Shown: one piece after another, positions 23,450-36,689 of the stretch
How positions within the stretch are numbered: the first letter of the stretch is position 1
How the letters are laid out: each line of letters starts with the position of its first letter
NCBI GenBank assembly: GCA_031308135.1
Contig: JAHLJT010000631.1
Location: 195,724,685 to 195,788,684 of the forward strand
Length of the DNA stretch: 64,000 nucleotides
Source of the DNA: Acheta domesticus
Taxonomy: Eukaryota > Arthropoda > Insecta > Orthoptera > Gryllidae
Reading direction: 5' to 3'
Translations under genes and position numbers: made by a program
The notes under the pieces: model-generated
What the model was told of the DNA's origin: nothing
The model's input: only the letters and a program-made list of their open reading frames with translations
Databases searched by the model: none

Positions 23450-25250
23450 AACAATAAACTTACATTCATAATTAATCATATTGTTCAGTATTTTGACTTA
23501 TCTAAATCAAATACTTTTTACACACTGTTATTCTGACTTACAAATGTAGGATTAAATAGGCATTACTAAATGATTGATATTTTGTAATTGCTCCCGAACG
23601 CAGTTCTTCCATTTTCATAAGGATTTTCATCCATTTTTTCACGCTACTCCGTGAATGAATGCTGAGAATACCTTTAATTTGCTTCTAGGCAATAACTGTA
23701 ACTTTGTTCCTCCTCAAACATCAATTGATTGCTGATGGAATGAATTAATATGGCAAACTGATGGTATTTTAAACTTCATTTGATTTCGTTTTTCTTTGGA
23801 GAACTCACAGTGCTCGTGTGTTTCGCTAGGATGGCGTGTTCCACACTGTAATGCATCTGCGTGTGCTGAACCGTAGCCCTGTGTTCGCGAAACATTGTCC
23901 ATTTTAGACGCTTTCTAACCGGATCAAAGAGCGTACCGGGACGCGAAACAGCGGTGAGGCAGAGAACGGAGACGAACCGACTCCGAGGCTGCATTGTGAG
24001 GATCGCTTCAGGGTCGCAGATGGTACAGAGGGCTCCACTTGCTCAATGGGTGGAGAAGCCATAAAGGCAGGGATCAATAGCTCTTTGCACATAATTTGGT
24101 TTAACTCCGAGACTAGGACGTACGCAATTTAGCTAAAGTGGTCTGATGCAAAATGTTCTTTGAATTTCGATCTCAGAATTAGTTACAGAACAGAATTTAT
24201 CTGTTAAACGATATTCTTGATGTTTACCTATTTGCTTACATATTTAATTAATCCCAAAACCATTACAAACCGTGATATTCGGGGGGAAAAATTAAGCTAC
24301 GTTGTTTGTGAGACAGTTTCATATTAATGATACAGTAAGGCTTAAATGTATTGTAGATGAATGTGTTGAAATTTTATTATATACGTATTTGTTTCAAGTG
24401 ATGATGATTGTAATGGTTCGTTGTGTGAACGCTGAGTGATGTTTGTTATAAAAAAGAAAGGATTTCTAGTGGTATAACGAGACATGTTCCATGCATGTAC
24501 ATGAAAATATAGAGTTGTCACTGTAGGTGGGTATAAAACGATCCAAGCTTTTAAAGCCTCAACAACGTGTATCAACTCGGTTCAAAAATTATTTGCATAA
24601 AAATAGAAGAATTGAGAATCATCTAAACACAATACAAACGTTTTACCATTTTTATTAAAACATGAAAAAACGTGTTCTTGATACCTATTTCCCTGTTTTA
24701 AGTATAACCAGATCCCAGATTGAAACATGCCGAATGTAATATAAATAAGGGACAGAACTCGACTCCGTCACGTGAGCTCTTGTGAAGTATGTTGGTCTGT
24801 CAAAGTTGTGTTTTAATAAAAAGATTAAGAGATGTATAGGTCATTAGATTTATCTTTAAAAATAGTCGTGAAGAGTCATAAAATGAAAGCACAAATGTTC
24901 CGCTTACGTACTAAAAAATGTAAAATTCGCAGACTGTAATATAATGATCTCTAACCCCTTTTTTGTACATTTAGGCCTGCAATTCAATCTGCAACTCAAC
25001 TGTATGTTAATTTGAATGTATGTGGCAGATCTGGTTTTTTTACTATTAGTACTTTTTACTTTATCTGAGTTTATTTCCAAAGACACTTGCGCAGTTCGAA
25101 TGTATTTTACAGTTCACATACTAAACCTTATTAAGACTTCAAATTTTTATATACTTAAAATTTATTACTTATTATTTATTTCATCTTGTGTCTTCATATA
25201 TTTTAATTGAATAAAAAGTAGCACTCACAAGTTTCAGTTATTCATTAGTC
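23450..25250. other. AT-rich sequence, no gene recognised
   Basis: Mostly AT-rich. A less AT-rich patch at 23830-24110 has a short minus-strand frame without similarity I can name. Confidence 0.5.
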
Positions 25251-26920
25251 CCGACATACACACATGTATGTCGTTGAATACGAAGTACCAGTAAATTTCA
25301 CCATCCCGAATCCTACCGCTTGGCAATTGTTTCCTCTACTGCTGTGATCACCGGCCGATTCCTCGTGCTATACTATCACCCTCCCCCCCTCACCAGGCAC
25401 TGGCCTCTCGGAGCCGCGTTCTTCAGCTGAGCCCACCTGCCAAATTCACCGGATTCCAGACCTAATTGCATAACGTGGCTCTAATCCTGCGGTCTTGCCT
25501 CCGTCGAGTTGCCACCCCCGCAACCGTCCCAGCTTTCGCCCCAATATCCTGCCGCCTCTGACCGAATTTACCACCTCCGGCGTCGCGCTTTCATTGTCAC
25601 TTCGCATCCGCCCACCACAAAGATGACCCCGCATCAGGTTCTTTGCGAAGGAATTTAGGTTGACGTCACGTCTTTAGGCGTTGGTCCGTTTTTCTAAGTT
25701 TCGCCTGTTTACAAAGGCCAATACGTCCTTAGGGAAATAATAACAAAATAAGTATTTTTACTAACAAAAATTCTAATGTATTTTACATACTATTTTCATA
25801 CAACACACTAATATCAAATTATTGAACAGTCATACATAAATAATATTATGATGGGATAGATACCATAATACAACCCATGTTTGCGGAATTTTAGAGGAAA
25901 ACGTGGTATTCACTGATGTGTGGAGATGGCGCAATCAGAATAATATGAGGGATTCTGATTGCTTGGTTGGTGTTGAATTGTCATTGGGGAACTGACATTT
26001 GTACTTCCATGTTGCGGTCTCCCTCACATGGCACGTCATTGGTACTGCCACATTTGCAAACGTCAGTGTTTGAAATAACGATGCGTTTCCAATCGATAAG
26101 CTTGGCAACAGAAACCAATGACAATATACATATTCGTTTTTTAAAGTATTATTCGGCTAACTAGTATTTAAATAAACAATTTACAACTTGTTTTCAAAAA
26201 ATTATAGCATTTGAAATTATTTGAAAAATTGTGAACAAACATGAATAACAAGTAAACAAAAAATTAAAAAATAATAACATATTGCCAAACATTATCCGAA
26301 AAAATATAAAATTTGTTTGTATTTGTTATATTTATACATATGTAAATATTTATACATGCGTATCCATTTAATAAACATATTTACAACAATTATTATTACA
26401 ATATTTTGCAAGCAGTTCTTGAAGATCACATAGGTTAATAATTACGATGAAACCGTAGTTATTATCCTAGTAGATTAATTTTAATCAACAAAATTCAAAA
26501 TAAATTCGAGAAGTAGCAATTACTCAGTAAACGACTATCAACGTGGAAATTTGACTCTCTCAATGACCAAGCACGTATAGCAATAACAAAGCAATGAAAT
26601 AAAGGATTGAACCTTCGAATTTTATCGTCGAAATAATAATCCAGCTCTGCACACAATGCAAACAGCATTCTAACGAACCATGCATCATCTCCGCTAAAGA
26701 TTAAAAAACATATAATTCATCTTTTTTTCCCAGGATGTTCATTCGCTCTTTATTATTGGTTAAGTGACGTAACGATCCACCTATGCAGCATGATTGCGAA
26801 TTCACTTGTGTTTTCTATTTATAATTGGAGCAATATTTCGAACCAACGACGTGCGCCCGAGTTCCAATCGAATCCGAAAAACAAACACGAAGTTATTAAT
26901 GCCGCCATTTTTTAATATTA
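25250..26920. other. AT-rich sequence with a C-rich patch
   Basis: A C-rich, CpG-containing patch lies at about 25300-25660 (for example a C-run near 25382-25388). The rest is AT-rich, and nothing was recognised. Confidence 0.45.
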
Positions 26921-26924
26921 TTTT

Positions 26925-27240
26925 TAGCCCGGTGCCGCCGCCGCCGCCGCGCGCAATCGAGCAAACGTGCACGAGCGCGCCGCGCGCATACGGAGTTTGG
27001 GTTGGCGCGGGAATGTAGCACGAGGATGCGGCGGATTAGGATTATACGGCGAAATTACGATTACGGGATGAACGCCGGATTACGTGCACTTGACGTCGGC
27101 GAGGGTCGTAAAACGTGCGCGAGGGGAAACGAACCCGTGACTCCCCCGACCCTGCGCCCGCGCTCAAGTCACGCCTCTCGGCGTGCGGGGATACGCGCTC
27201 CGTGGCTTCCCGTTTCGTAGTCCGCGTTTCGCGTTATCCA
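26925..27240. other. CpG-rich island
   Basis: It begins with a ccgccgccgccgcc run and is dense in CpG throughout, with a sharp boundary to AT-rich DNA on the left and the 142-bp pyrimidine array on the right. It could be a promoter region, but no TATA or initiator was convincing. Confidence 0.45.
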
Positions 27241-27244
27241 TTCC

Positions 27245-27740
27245 GATATCTCGTTGGCGACGTTAACTGAGTTTCTCGTTTTGTATTCCTGTACCTGCTG
27301 CACCTTAGTCTTGTGACTTTTGTTTCTCAGCTCTAGATTTCTTTCTCGCGCTTTTCGAACATTTCCTCTCCACTCTCTCCATTTCTATCTCTCGTTGGCA
27401 CTATTAACCACGTTTCTCGTTCTTCACAATTATACCTGCTACACATCAAGCTCCTGATTTTTATTTACCGCTTCTAATGCTCTTTCTTGTCTCTTCCTAC
27501 GTTCCATTTTCATGTCCGCTTTCAACTCTCTATCCTCTCGTTGACTTCAATAATCATGTTTCTCAGTTTTCACTTCTTTACCTGCTACACTTGTCTCAAG
27601 TGTTCTATTTCTCAATGCCAGACCTCTTCTTGCTGTCTTTCGACTTTCCCTCTCCACTTTCTTCATTCCTATTCCTTAGTTGGAACCATATTTCTCGGCC
27701 TTCATTCCTATACCTGCTCAACATTGTTTCCGCGAATTCG
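27245..27740 (+). repeat. Degenerate ~142-bp tandem repeat, pyrimidine-rich
   Basis: A block reading approximately ctcgttggc, gtttctcg, then tacctgctacac recurs at about 27250, 27391, 27536 and 27677, a spacing of about 140-146 bases. Between the blocks, similar ctctcc/tttc-rich spacers align. The plus strand is strongly pyrimidine-rich and the short ORFs are artefacts. A weaker similar patch may continue to about 28.0 kb. Confidence 0.7.
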
Positions 27741-28139
27741 ATTTCTTAACTTCATAAATATTGTTTATCGCCTTCTACATTCCGCTCCGTTTCCAATCTT
27801 CCTTCTTGCTCCCATTTCTCATCTATTCTCTGGGAAATCTCCAACTTTCCCTTCTGCTGTACTACTCTGTTCTTCTCTCTTCTGTTCCCTTGTCTCCATC
27901 TCCCGTCTTATGTCCGACGTTATCCCCAATCTTTCGATCTCCCTTCGAACCCTTCCGTCTGTAAATACGTTTCTCTAGCCACTTACTCAACGTTATCACT
28001 TTCGTTATTTTCCCCGTCTTTTTCAACTCTCGTCCTCCCCGTCTCTATAATCGTTTTTCAAATCTCTTCTCTTCTCTATCCTGGATGTTCGTACTCGTGT
28101 CCGTTTTCTTTCATGTCTCCTTTCTGCTGTTCCATATGC

Positions 28140-28780
28140 CCATTCTTCATACATAAAAGTCGATTTCTGGAAGAAAGTTGTATTTCTAAGTCGTAAGTAA
28201 ATATATTACCTCTTGATTAAAACATAAACAATTTTACCAATTGTACTAATTATGCGAGTAGGCCCGACGAGCCCCCCTTCCACTTCTGAATGACTTTACC
28301 ATTTATAATCGCGTATTGCTACTGTTAACTTAGCTATGCGAGAGAGATTTAAAATATGTACCTCAGATTCATTGGCGTACGTTCAGAAACACATTTTGAC
28401 TTGCAGGAATGAGGAATAACTGGCACTAAAGGTTTACGTCATTGCGTAGATTGGGGTTTACCTTTTAATTCTTGCTAGAGGGTTCCTTACCTGTAATTCT
28501 AATAAATGAAGTATTATCACTTTGTAGCATAATTAACCTATATTTTGTAATGGCTTATTCTAGAAACAATATTCAAATATCAGTATTGAAAATTTTCTAC
28601 CTTGTCTTTCTTAACCACCGGCATATGTGACGCAAGGAATAGAAGGATCAATGTACGATACTGGGTTAAGTCGTGCATATATATTGGGTGTTTTCATAGT
28701 GGCATGCTTGGTTTCTTGAACATTCACGTATCTGGACAACATTCTTCTCTCATCATCACTCACTTTTCTTGATCAACCTA
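28140..28780. other. AT-rich sequence, no gene recognised
   Basis: Short AT-rich spacer between the 142-bp array and the 275-320-bp array. Confidence 0.4.
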
Positions 28781-28789
28781 CATCATACA

Positions 28790-30200
28790 GTGAAACATAT
28801 CAGCAAAGCACCACTGTGATAACCTTGCCAGGAAAGGGCGAGTGCATGCAGAAGTAAGGTTCATTCCTTGCCTACCTCGTAAATGAATAATGGAACTCAT
28901 CAGACAACTTTTCTGCATGGCACTCCGCTTCGCCAGGGAATACGAAGTAGAGAGAATCGACACTGTACGTGCAGTATGTGGAGGGCGCGCAGCGCTTGAG
29001 GCACAGAGTGGTTGGATGATGTGTTGCTCCTGTTCCTTTATTTAGGGAAAAACAAAGGCAGCCACCTCTGCGATAATCTTCAGAGGAAAAGACGAGAACA
29101 TAAAGAAGTAAGCTTCCTCTGTTGCCGACGCTCATAAATGAATATTGGAACTGATCAGAAATCTTCTCTGAACCCGACTACGATGCATACCGCATCGCAG
29201 GGAAGCTGAGTAGAGCAAATCAAAATTGCACGCTATGCGTGGTTTGGCTATGTGGCAGGCGCGCGGCGCTTGTGGCACAGAGGGGCCGATAGATGTGATG
29301 CTGATGCTCCTTTATTTACGGAAAGACAAAGGTGAGCCACCACTGCAATCATCATCCCAGAAAAGGTTGAGAACATAAGGGTATAAGCTTCCTGCTCTGC
29401 CTATGTTCATACTTAAAAACAAAAGCACCGATCAGAAATCTTTTCTCTACACGACTTCAAGGCATTCCGCATCGCCAGAGAGGCGATGTAGAGCAAATCG
29501 AAGCTGCAGGCTGTGCGGGGCTGTGTGGCGGGCCCGCAGCGCTTGAAGACTAGAGTTTCTGAAAGGTATGTTGTTGCTGCTCCTTTATTTAAGGAAGGTT
29601 CCAAGGCAAGTACTTAGTTAAGGTATTTAGCCAATTTAAAGAAATCACCACAGCAACCATCTTACCAGAAAACGGCCAGAACATATACGTACATATGTAA
29701 GCGTCCTCCCTTTCCTCCGTTCATCAATGAATAATGGCACTGACCAGAGACATTTTCTGAACCCGGTTACCTACCAGGTCAGAAAGGGCGAGGTGGAGCA
29801 AATCGAAACTGCACGCTGTGCGGGGCTATGTGGCGGACCCGCAGCGCTTGGAGAATAGAGTTTCTGACAGATATGTTGCTGCTGCTCCTTTATTTAGGGA
29901 AGGTATTAAGGCAAATACTTAGTTAAGGTCAATTTAAGGTACATTTAGTCAATTTAAAGAAAGTATTAAAGCTAATCACCACTGCAACCATCTTACCAGC
30001 GAACGGAGAGAACACAAATAAGTAAGCGTCGACCATTTCCTACGCTCATAAATGCAGCACTGACCAGAGAAATGTTCTGCACCCGTTTACCTACCAGGTC
30101 AGAAAGGGCGAGGTGGAGCGAATCGAAACTGCACGCTGTGCGTGGCGGTGTGGCGGGCGCGCGGCACTTGGGGCACAGGGTTGCCACATGGTGCGTTACT
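28790..30200. repeat. Five-unit tandem repeat, ~272-319-bp unit
   Basis: A block with gcgcgcagcgcttgaggcac (variants) recurs at about 28993, 29267, 29539, 29845 and 30164, giving spacings of 274, 272, 306 and 319. Each unit also has an accactgc.at..tcttaccag-like start, a tcgaa.ctgcacgctgtgcg segment and a ctcctttatttaggg segment. Units 4 and 5 carry a small insertion (gcaaatacttagttaaggt). On the minus strand the units translate to related peptides (CSFDLLH, TLCPK.CAPAT), but the frame is not continuous across units. It is not a family I recognise. Confidence 0.85.
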
Positions 30201-30289
30201 GGGGGCTGCTTTTCCTGCTGCTGCGCGCAGTGAATTGCCCCTGCGGTTGTCATCGCTATCGCGTGGTTGCAGCCCACGACCGCTTGCTG

Positions 30290-30510
30290 GTTAATTAGGT
30301 TCGACTGGCGGCGAAAGGGAGCTGAAACGCGGGAGTAAGAACGGGATATGCGAGTTACGGGCGAGCACGTGCGTGCGCGCGCGTGTGTCTGTGTGCGAGC
30401 GTTCGCGTGTGAACGAGCAGGCGCGCGCCCGTTAATGTCGGTGAGTGGTGTGTTTGGGATGTGTAATGCGCGGGCACGGAGTCGCTACATTGGGTTATAC
30501 GTCGGGAAGG
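30290..30510. other. CpG-rich patch downstream of the tandem array
   Basis: Contains gtgcgtgcgcgcgcgtgtgt-like alternation and scattered CpGs, including a run capable of Z-DNA. A short frame on each strand is open. It may be the decayed continuation of the array or a regulatory island. Confidence 0.4.
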
Positions 30511-30529
30511 CGTTTCTGGAAGCGATTCT

Positions 30530-31480
30530 TCAACAGGTACATATTTTGCTGCACACATATTTGACAAAATCTTTTCAAAGACACTTATTAGTAGTTAGAA
30601 ACTAGTTCATTTTTATAATTCACATATTCGTGATTTCGAATATTTTATAGTAAATATAAAAGATAAGCAGCAAGTTGCAGTTTTAATAAATTTGAATATT
30701 TTATTTTATAATAATTTATAATATTACTTTATAATATTTGTTCTTAAAAAGATTCAGTAGTTCAGATTACTTGACAATAAAGCAAACAGGTTTCTCCGTA
30801 AATGTTCGGTTTATTAAAATTGAAATAAAGAAGTATTTAATTTTGGTAAAGAAAGATTGTAAAATTTTCATTATTTAATACCTTTCTCACATTACTACGC
30901 AAACAAAGACAATTCGCAAACTGTGATCAGTTTCATACAATGAAAATTGATTTCGGTTTAACATTTTATATTACCTTTTAATTATTATTGCTTCATTAAA
31001 AATTGTGTATATTATGAAATCATTTTAATGAAGGCATATGAAGTTGTCTTGTTTTCTGCCTCTCGACATATTCGCAGAAAACACAACATATTCTAGCTGT
31101 TTTAGCAAGTAATCTGCACCTCGTGAAATAAAGCTAGTCCTGACTTTTTATACTTGGAGCAACGTTTTATAGGCCCTCATAAAGAGTTCCTTCCGACTAC
31201 TCCTTTAATCTCAGACGCTATGAAGCCATGTCGGTGCTGAAGTAATTCGTGACACACGGCACTCCCTCCAAATAACGAGTTTCAGCGCAGTCAGCTGAAT
31301 CCAGGGTCTTCTGCTCGCAATCCTGGCGGCAGGCGTCGGCGTTTAGGCATTGTTTGCACGGAACTCATTTTTGGAGCCAAAACGACTGCGGGAGCACTCA
31401 CAGCCATCTGAAAATTAGCGAATTTCTCCCGTGTGAAAACATCAGCACGTTGATATTGCCTCCACTACCTCCACCAACCA
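30530..31480. other. AT-rich sequence, no gene recognised
   Basis: No ORF or repeat recognised up to the C-rich minisatellite. Confidence 0.5.
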
Positions 31481-31539
31481 CACTGCCGTCGCCTTGAATT
31501 AACTCTCACAGCTTCACCACTTGTTCTGACCCAACACTC

Positions 31540-32045
31540 TGACCCCGCCACACCGACCTCACTTACTCCGACCCTTCCAAACCGACCCCGCTACACCGAC
31601 TCCGCCACTTCGACCCCGCCACTCCGACGCTACCATTCCGCTCTCGCCACTCCGGCCCCGCCACGCCGACCTCGCTACTCCCACCCCCGCCACTGCGTTC
31701 CTGTCACTCTGACCCCACCACTCCTATCCTGCCATTCCGACCCGGCCACTACGACCCCGCTGCTCCTACCCCACCACTCCTAGCCCGCCACTCCGATCCC
31801 GCCACTCCGACCCCGTCACGCCGACCCCGCCACTTCGACTCCGTCACTCCGAGCCCACCTCTCCAACCCCGAACCGCCGACATCGCTACTCCCACCCCAC
31901 CACTCGCACCCTGCCAATCCGACTCCACCATTGTGACCCCGCCACTACGACCTCGCCACTCCGACTCCATCACACCGACCCCGCCACTGCGTCCTCGTCA
32001 TTCCGTCCCCACTACTTCGACATTGTCTCTCCGATCCCAGTCAGT
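31540..32045 (+). repeat. 15-bp minisatellite (ccccgccactccgac)
   Basis: More than twenty degenerate units of about 15 bases follow ccccgccactccgac, for example gaccccgtcacgccg and gatcccgccactccg. The plus strand is C-rich, the opposite asymmetry to the arrays at 7.6, 8.8 and 17.5 kb. The C-rich ORFs inside are artefacts. Confidence 0.85.
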
Positions 32046-32049
32046 CTCA

Positions 32050-32490
32050 TTACAGCCCCTCCAAAACACGCAGTGCATACTTCATTTCCGTTTTTCCAAA
32101 CCTTTTTCACTGTGCCTCTTCCGGCTTTCCCTACCACTTAATTTTACTTTCCATCCCCTGCCCCGCGAATCCTCTCCCCCCACTTGCCATCACCCCTTTC
32201 CCTTCTATCCCTTTACCGAAATTCCTGGCTGCACCACTCCGCCCCCTTCCTCCTCTAAATCCTTCTCCACCACCTCCCCTTCGTCCTCCCCGCCCCGCCT
32301 CCCAGGAGCTCTCCACTGCTGCCGCCGCAGAGGTACCTACCTACATTACCGGCGGAAGGAGCCCCGCTGCGATAACGAACTCGCGCCCCGCGGAGCCTTT
32401 TTATGCGCCGCAGCCCCGCCGCAATTACGGCCACTCGCTCCCAGAGCGCGCGCGCGTGCGCGCCATGCGGAAAAAAAAGCTGAGCAGCGC
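32050..32490. other. Pyrimidine-rich then CpG-rich sequence
   Basis: Pyrimidine-rich sequence without clear period to about 32.3 kb is followed by a CpG island to about 32.48 kb, ending in an alternating gcgcgcgcgtgcgcgc stretch. No gene recognised. Confidence 0.4.
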
Positions 32491-32549
32491 GGTGCACATG
32501 GTCAGCCCGTGATTGTACACGCACGGCATTTTCTTTGGTGACACTGTGA

Positions 32550-33860
32550 AATCTGGAGAAATGGCCACCTCGATTAGGTGGCCACCTTCATTAAGAGTTA
32601 ATGCACTTTTTCGTAGAACCGATTCATTTACCCAATGACATATGTAAGCTATATTTTCTAATTTACCTGTCATACGGCTATAACGTCTGCGTTCGTGAAC
32701 ATTTCATTAACGTGTATTAGGTCATAGCTTTCTGATGATTTTGTGATTTTGACCTTTAACGTTCTTAATTCTAAAAATGGTAAATAGTACTGTTTATTTA
32801 GTATGTTCCCACGGCGACTTTTGAATTTGGAATAGAAATTGAAATTTTGAATCAGGTTTGGAATTTAAAATTGATAGATTTTTAATTTGCATAGAACAGA
32901 TATCTAGATTTTCTTAGTTGGTGAGGTAATAATTTGTGTTTCAAATATAAATAATTGCTTTTCTTGTATACACTCAAATTTTTTTCGGATTTGAAACTGC
33001 AGTTGCTATTCTCGTTGCAAATCAAGTCCCCTAATGACGAGAAAGAAAATAGTGTGAAAAGGTTCAATTGGGCACCGAATTATTTTGTCATTTATTGCGC
33101 TTGCTAAAAAGGAGCATGATATTTTGTATTAAAATATAATATATGTATTTAACAGGAAGTAAAAATAATACTTGGTTCACAATGTACTAGTTATATAGGA
33201 ATTCAAGTACGCGTCATCTATAAAGGCGAAGTAACTGAATTTTCATGTTTGTAACTAACATAGAGGAATATTCGATTTTTCGATATTGAAGTGTCCTAGT
33301 ACTATAACCCTATTAATAATTCTATTTAACCCAGAGACGTAATTGTGTTAAGGGTTGTCAACAAATGGGTCATCCGCAATTACCTAGGAGCTTTGTTTTC
33401 CACATTATATTTGGAGAACCTATTTGTCAGATGCGAGAGAAAGAAGTAGAGAAGTGAAAAACCAAACGAAATTAGTTTATAAATGTAATTTCGAACTAGA
33501 GCATCCACAAAATTTAAAACACTTTAATTTTTTCAATTGTGAATTAGTTCCTCTTTAATACAAGCACTTCTTATTGATAACGTGTGCTCGAGGTATTATT
33601 TTCCCATTCCTGACAAAAAATTTGTTGAAGAATGTAATCTAAAACAACTCGATAACATCAAAACATGCCTTGCACAGTCCAAGAAATATCACATACGTTG
33701 GCCAAACATTCTTGTCGTCTTGATAAAGAAGCAAACTTTGTTTCATTAAGACGTCGGAGTGTTTCCGCGAAATAAATATCCGTCATCGTAATACGATATC
33801 CATTTTCGTCTCTTTGAGGGAATCATTGGAGTGAGCATTTTATAATCAGATGTGTAGATT
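32550..33860. other. AT-rich sequence, no gene recognised
   Basis: No open frame or known repeat was seen. Confidence 0.5.
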
Positions 33861-33899
33861 GGTAAGACAATGTTATTTGGCGCATCACACAATTCAACG

Positions 33900-35130
33900 C
33901 AGCGCATCTTTCTTGTATTCTGTACCCTCGCGCAGCGTATACGGGCCCGTTTAACGCTTAAAAGTGTTTTTACCCCTTTCTCATCCATCAGTGTATGTTT
34001 TTCAACCCCGCATTTCAGCCCGTTATTGACACGCCCGGAGTTTGCTGCGCAGGCGGCCGCGACCGGGCTGCCTGTGGCTTGCAGGAGGCAGCGCCGAGCC
34101 GACCGCGCCCTCACGGCCGTGCGGCGCTGGGACGAACCAACGGGCGGCGGCGCAAGCGGCGGCCCGGGGCGCGGCATAATTATAAACATTCCAATTAATT
34201 TTCGATGAGCCTGCAGCAGGTCGGCGGCAGTGCAGGGCAGCGGGACACGGGAAGGAAGCGGGGGTGGGAGAGGGGAGGTTGGGAGGGGTGGGGGCTACAC
34301 GGGCGTCGAGATCGCCGCCGCCCGCCGCCTCGTCATTAATCACGGAATTAATTAATGAAGAGCACGGCAAGTTGGGGAGGCACCGGAGGCGACGACGCCG
34401 GCGAAGCTGGACGGGGCGGGGGCGAACAGCACGCGCAACTCGGATTCTTTCATACCGCCTCCCTCGCCGTCGGGCCAGACGGTGGCGGCAGCGGCGGCGG
34501 CGGCGGCGGTGGTAGTGGTAATGACGGTGGCGACGGCGGCGGGGGCAACGGGGGCGGCGGGGGCTGCGGGGACTGGAGGTGCCGGGGGGCTACGGAGGCG
34601 GCGGGGCGGCGAAGGCGGCGGGGGCGGCGGGGGCAGAGGAGGTGGTGGCAGCGCTGGTGGCGGCGGGCGATGGAGATGGTGGTGGCGGCGGCGGGGAGGT
34701 GGAGGCGGCGGGAGGGCGGTGGCGAGAGCGGTGACGAGGGCGGTGGCGGCGGGGTTGGGAGCGGGGACGGGGGTAGCGGTGGTGGCGGGGCGGTGGTGGC
34801 GGGGCGGTGGTGGCGGGGCGGTGGGGCGGCGGGGCGGCGGTGGCAATGGCGGTAGCGGCGGAGGCGGTGAAGGCGACGCACTCGAGCGCCGCGACGTGTC
34901 TGTGTGAGCGCAGCGCGTCCGTCCGGGGAAAAGTGTGTGGGGCGTGCCGGGGCTCGCCGGGGCGGGGCGGCGGTGGGCGGGGGACGGCCCGGGAGGCCGC
35001 AGGCACGCCGCTGTCGCCCGGGCTGACGAACGAGGTGGGCGTGAGGGAGGAGGGCGTGTCTGCTGAAGAGGCTTCGCCGGCAGCGCCGGCGGAAAGGGAG
35101 ATCCGCGCGGTGGAGACGTAGGCGACGGTG
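33900..35130. other. Large CpG/GGC-rich island
   Basis: Very high G+C from about 34.03 kb, with AT patches at 34177-34210 (ataattataaacattccaat) and 34335-34360. A GGC-rich low-complexity stretch at about 34480-34860 leaves both strands open in several frames, so the resulting G- or P-rich peptides are not evidence of genes. The mix of CpG island and small AT boxes would fit an upstream regulatory region, but nothing confirms this. Confidence 0.5.
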
Positions 35131-35139
35131 GTGTCAGAC

Positions 35140-35760
35140 GGCGAAGATGGAAGCGCAGCCGCAAACAGAGTTGGTGGTGGGGGCGGTGGCGGGGATGGAG
35201 AGGAGGAGGGTGGGGTGGTAGAGGTGGGGGCGATGGCTGAGGCGGAAGCAGAGGCTATGGCGAAAGCGGTGGTGGAGGTTGACCCGTAGGTGTCGGTGGA
35301 GGCGTTGGCGGAGGCAGAAGCGGAAGCGTTGGCGTAGGCGGAGGTAGATAGGGAGGCGGAAGTAGAGACTGTGGCATTGGCGGACGGAGAAGTAGTCGGA
35401 AGTGGAGGAGTTGGCTGAAGCAGAGGTGATGGAGGAGGCGGTTTTGGGAGAGGAGGAGGAAGTAAAGACTGAGGCATTGGCGGAGGTGGAGGAGTTGGCT
35501 GAGGCAAAGGCGATGGCAGAGTCTGTTACGCCGTAGGCCGTGGAGGTGAAAGCATGGGCGACGCGGAGCTGCCTGTGGCGGAGGCCGCGGCAGTGGAGGA
35601 GGAAGAGGAGGTGGAGACTTCGGAAGGGCCGCTGTTTGCGGTGAGGGCTGTGGAAAGGGTCGCATCGGCGGTAGGCGGTTTCGCTGTGGGAGGGGATGAA
35701 AATGTTAGGGGCGGCCTCGCTGTGGTGGTGGAAAGCGGATGATGGAGGAAGGAAGTTGTA
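35140..35760 (+). repeat. Degenerate ggcggaggcggaag repeats
   Basis: A purine-rich low-complexity stretch of ggcgg, gaagcgg and ggaggcgg elements, without a tight period, follows the island. It is similar in style to the other G-rich minisatellites of this window. Confidence 0.6.
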
Positions 35761-35899
35761 GAGCGGATTATAAGGCGGACTGGAAACGGCGGAAATAATG
35801 GAAAGAGTGGTAGGAAAAAATGAGCTGAGGGGACGAACGTAGAATTCATACGCTTTAGGAAAAATGGTCTTGGAGAGATATGTTCAGTAAAAGAGGAGG

Positions 35900-36400
35900 A
35901 CACGTACAAGGGTACAGAAGATGGCAGTTATACATTTAAACAAGTTTGAGATTATGACTTCTGATATGGTTACATTGTGTAAGTCATGTATTTTAAGCTA
36001 GGGTTTGTGTTGTGAGTAAGGGAAGTGTACTGTAAATATTAAATATGCTTAGAAAGGATGAAACCATGTGATATATCTGAAAAATACGAATAATACATAT
36101 AAACTGTTTTCTACACATGTCACAAATTGACACGGTTATTGTGATGCGTGCACAATGTGTCGCAAAGAAATATGTACTTCATTTATAAATATTTATTTTT
36201 GTCATCTCTTTTTCCTATGTGTTGGCTGCAATTTAGTATTCGGCACACATTGTACCTCTTAATTCACAAACACCGAGTTATAAATATTAAATAACGTGAC
36301 AGGTAAGTTTGTGACCGGGATACATTTTATAAAATAAATGAGAAATTTCGGCAGGGTCTTCATAGAAGGCAATTAAATGCAAAAAGGTTTTGTTGGTTTA
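35900..36400. other. AT-rich sequence, no gene recognised
   Basis: Short AT-rich spacer between two G-rich blocks. Confidence 0.5.
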
Positions 36401-36689
36401 GTCGTGCGCGGAGCTTAAAACTTTGCCGCTCAGAAAATTTGCAGTGGACGGCGATGTGCCGACAGGTCAGAGGGCCAGGGCATCCCTGCGGACGCGTGAT
36501 AAAACTATAGAGCGCGACGGCGGGCAGCGAGGCGGAGCAAGGGTCGCACGATGAATGTGTCGGGCGGCGCGGAGGGCGGGCTGAGGGTGAGGGCGAGGGT
36601 GAGGGTGAGGGCGAGGGTGCAGCGAGCGTGGGCAGCGGGTGAGGGTGGATGAGGAAGACCCGAGCGGAGAGAATCTGTAGGGGGAAGAC

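Noticed and set aside
34352..35507. Long proline- and alanine-rich open frames on the minus strand across the GGC/GGA-rich island
   Set aside because: Several overlapping frames are open on both strands because the sequence has few AT-containing codons. The composition follows the repeat, and there is no recognised domain.
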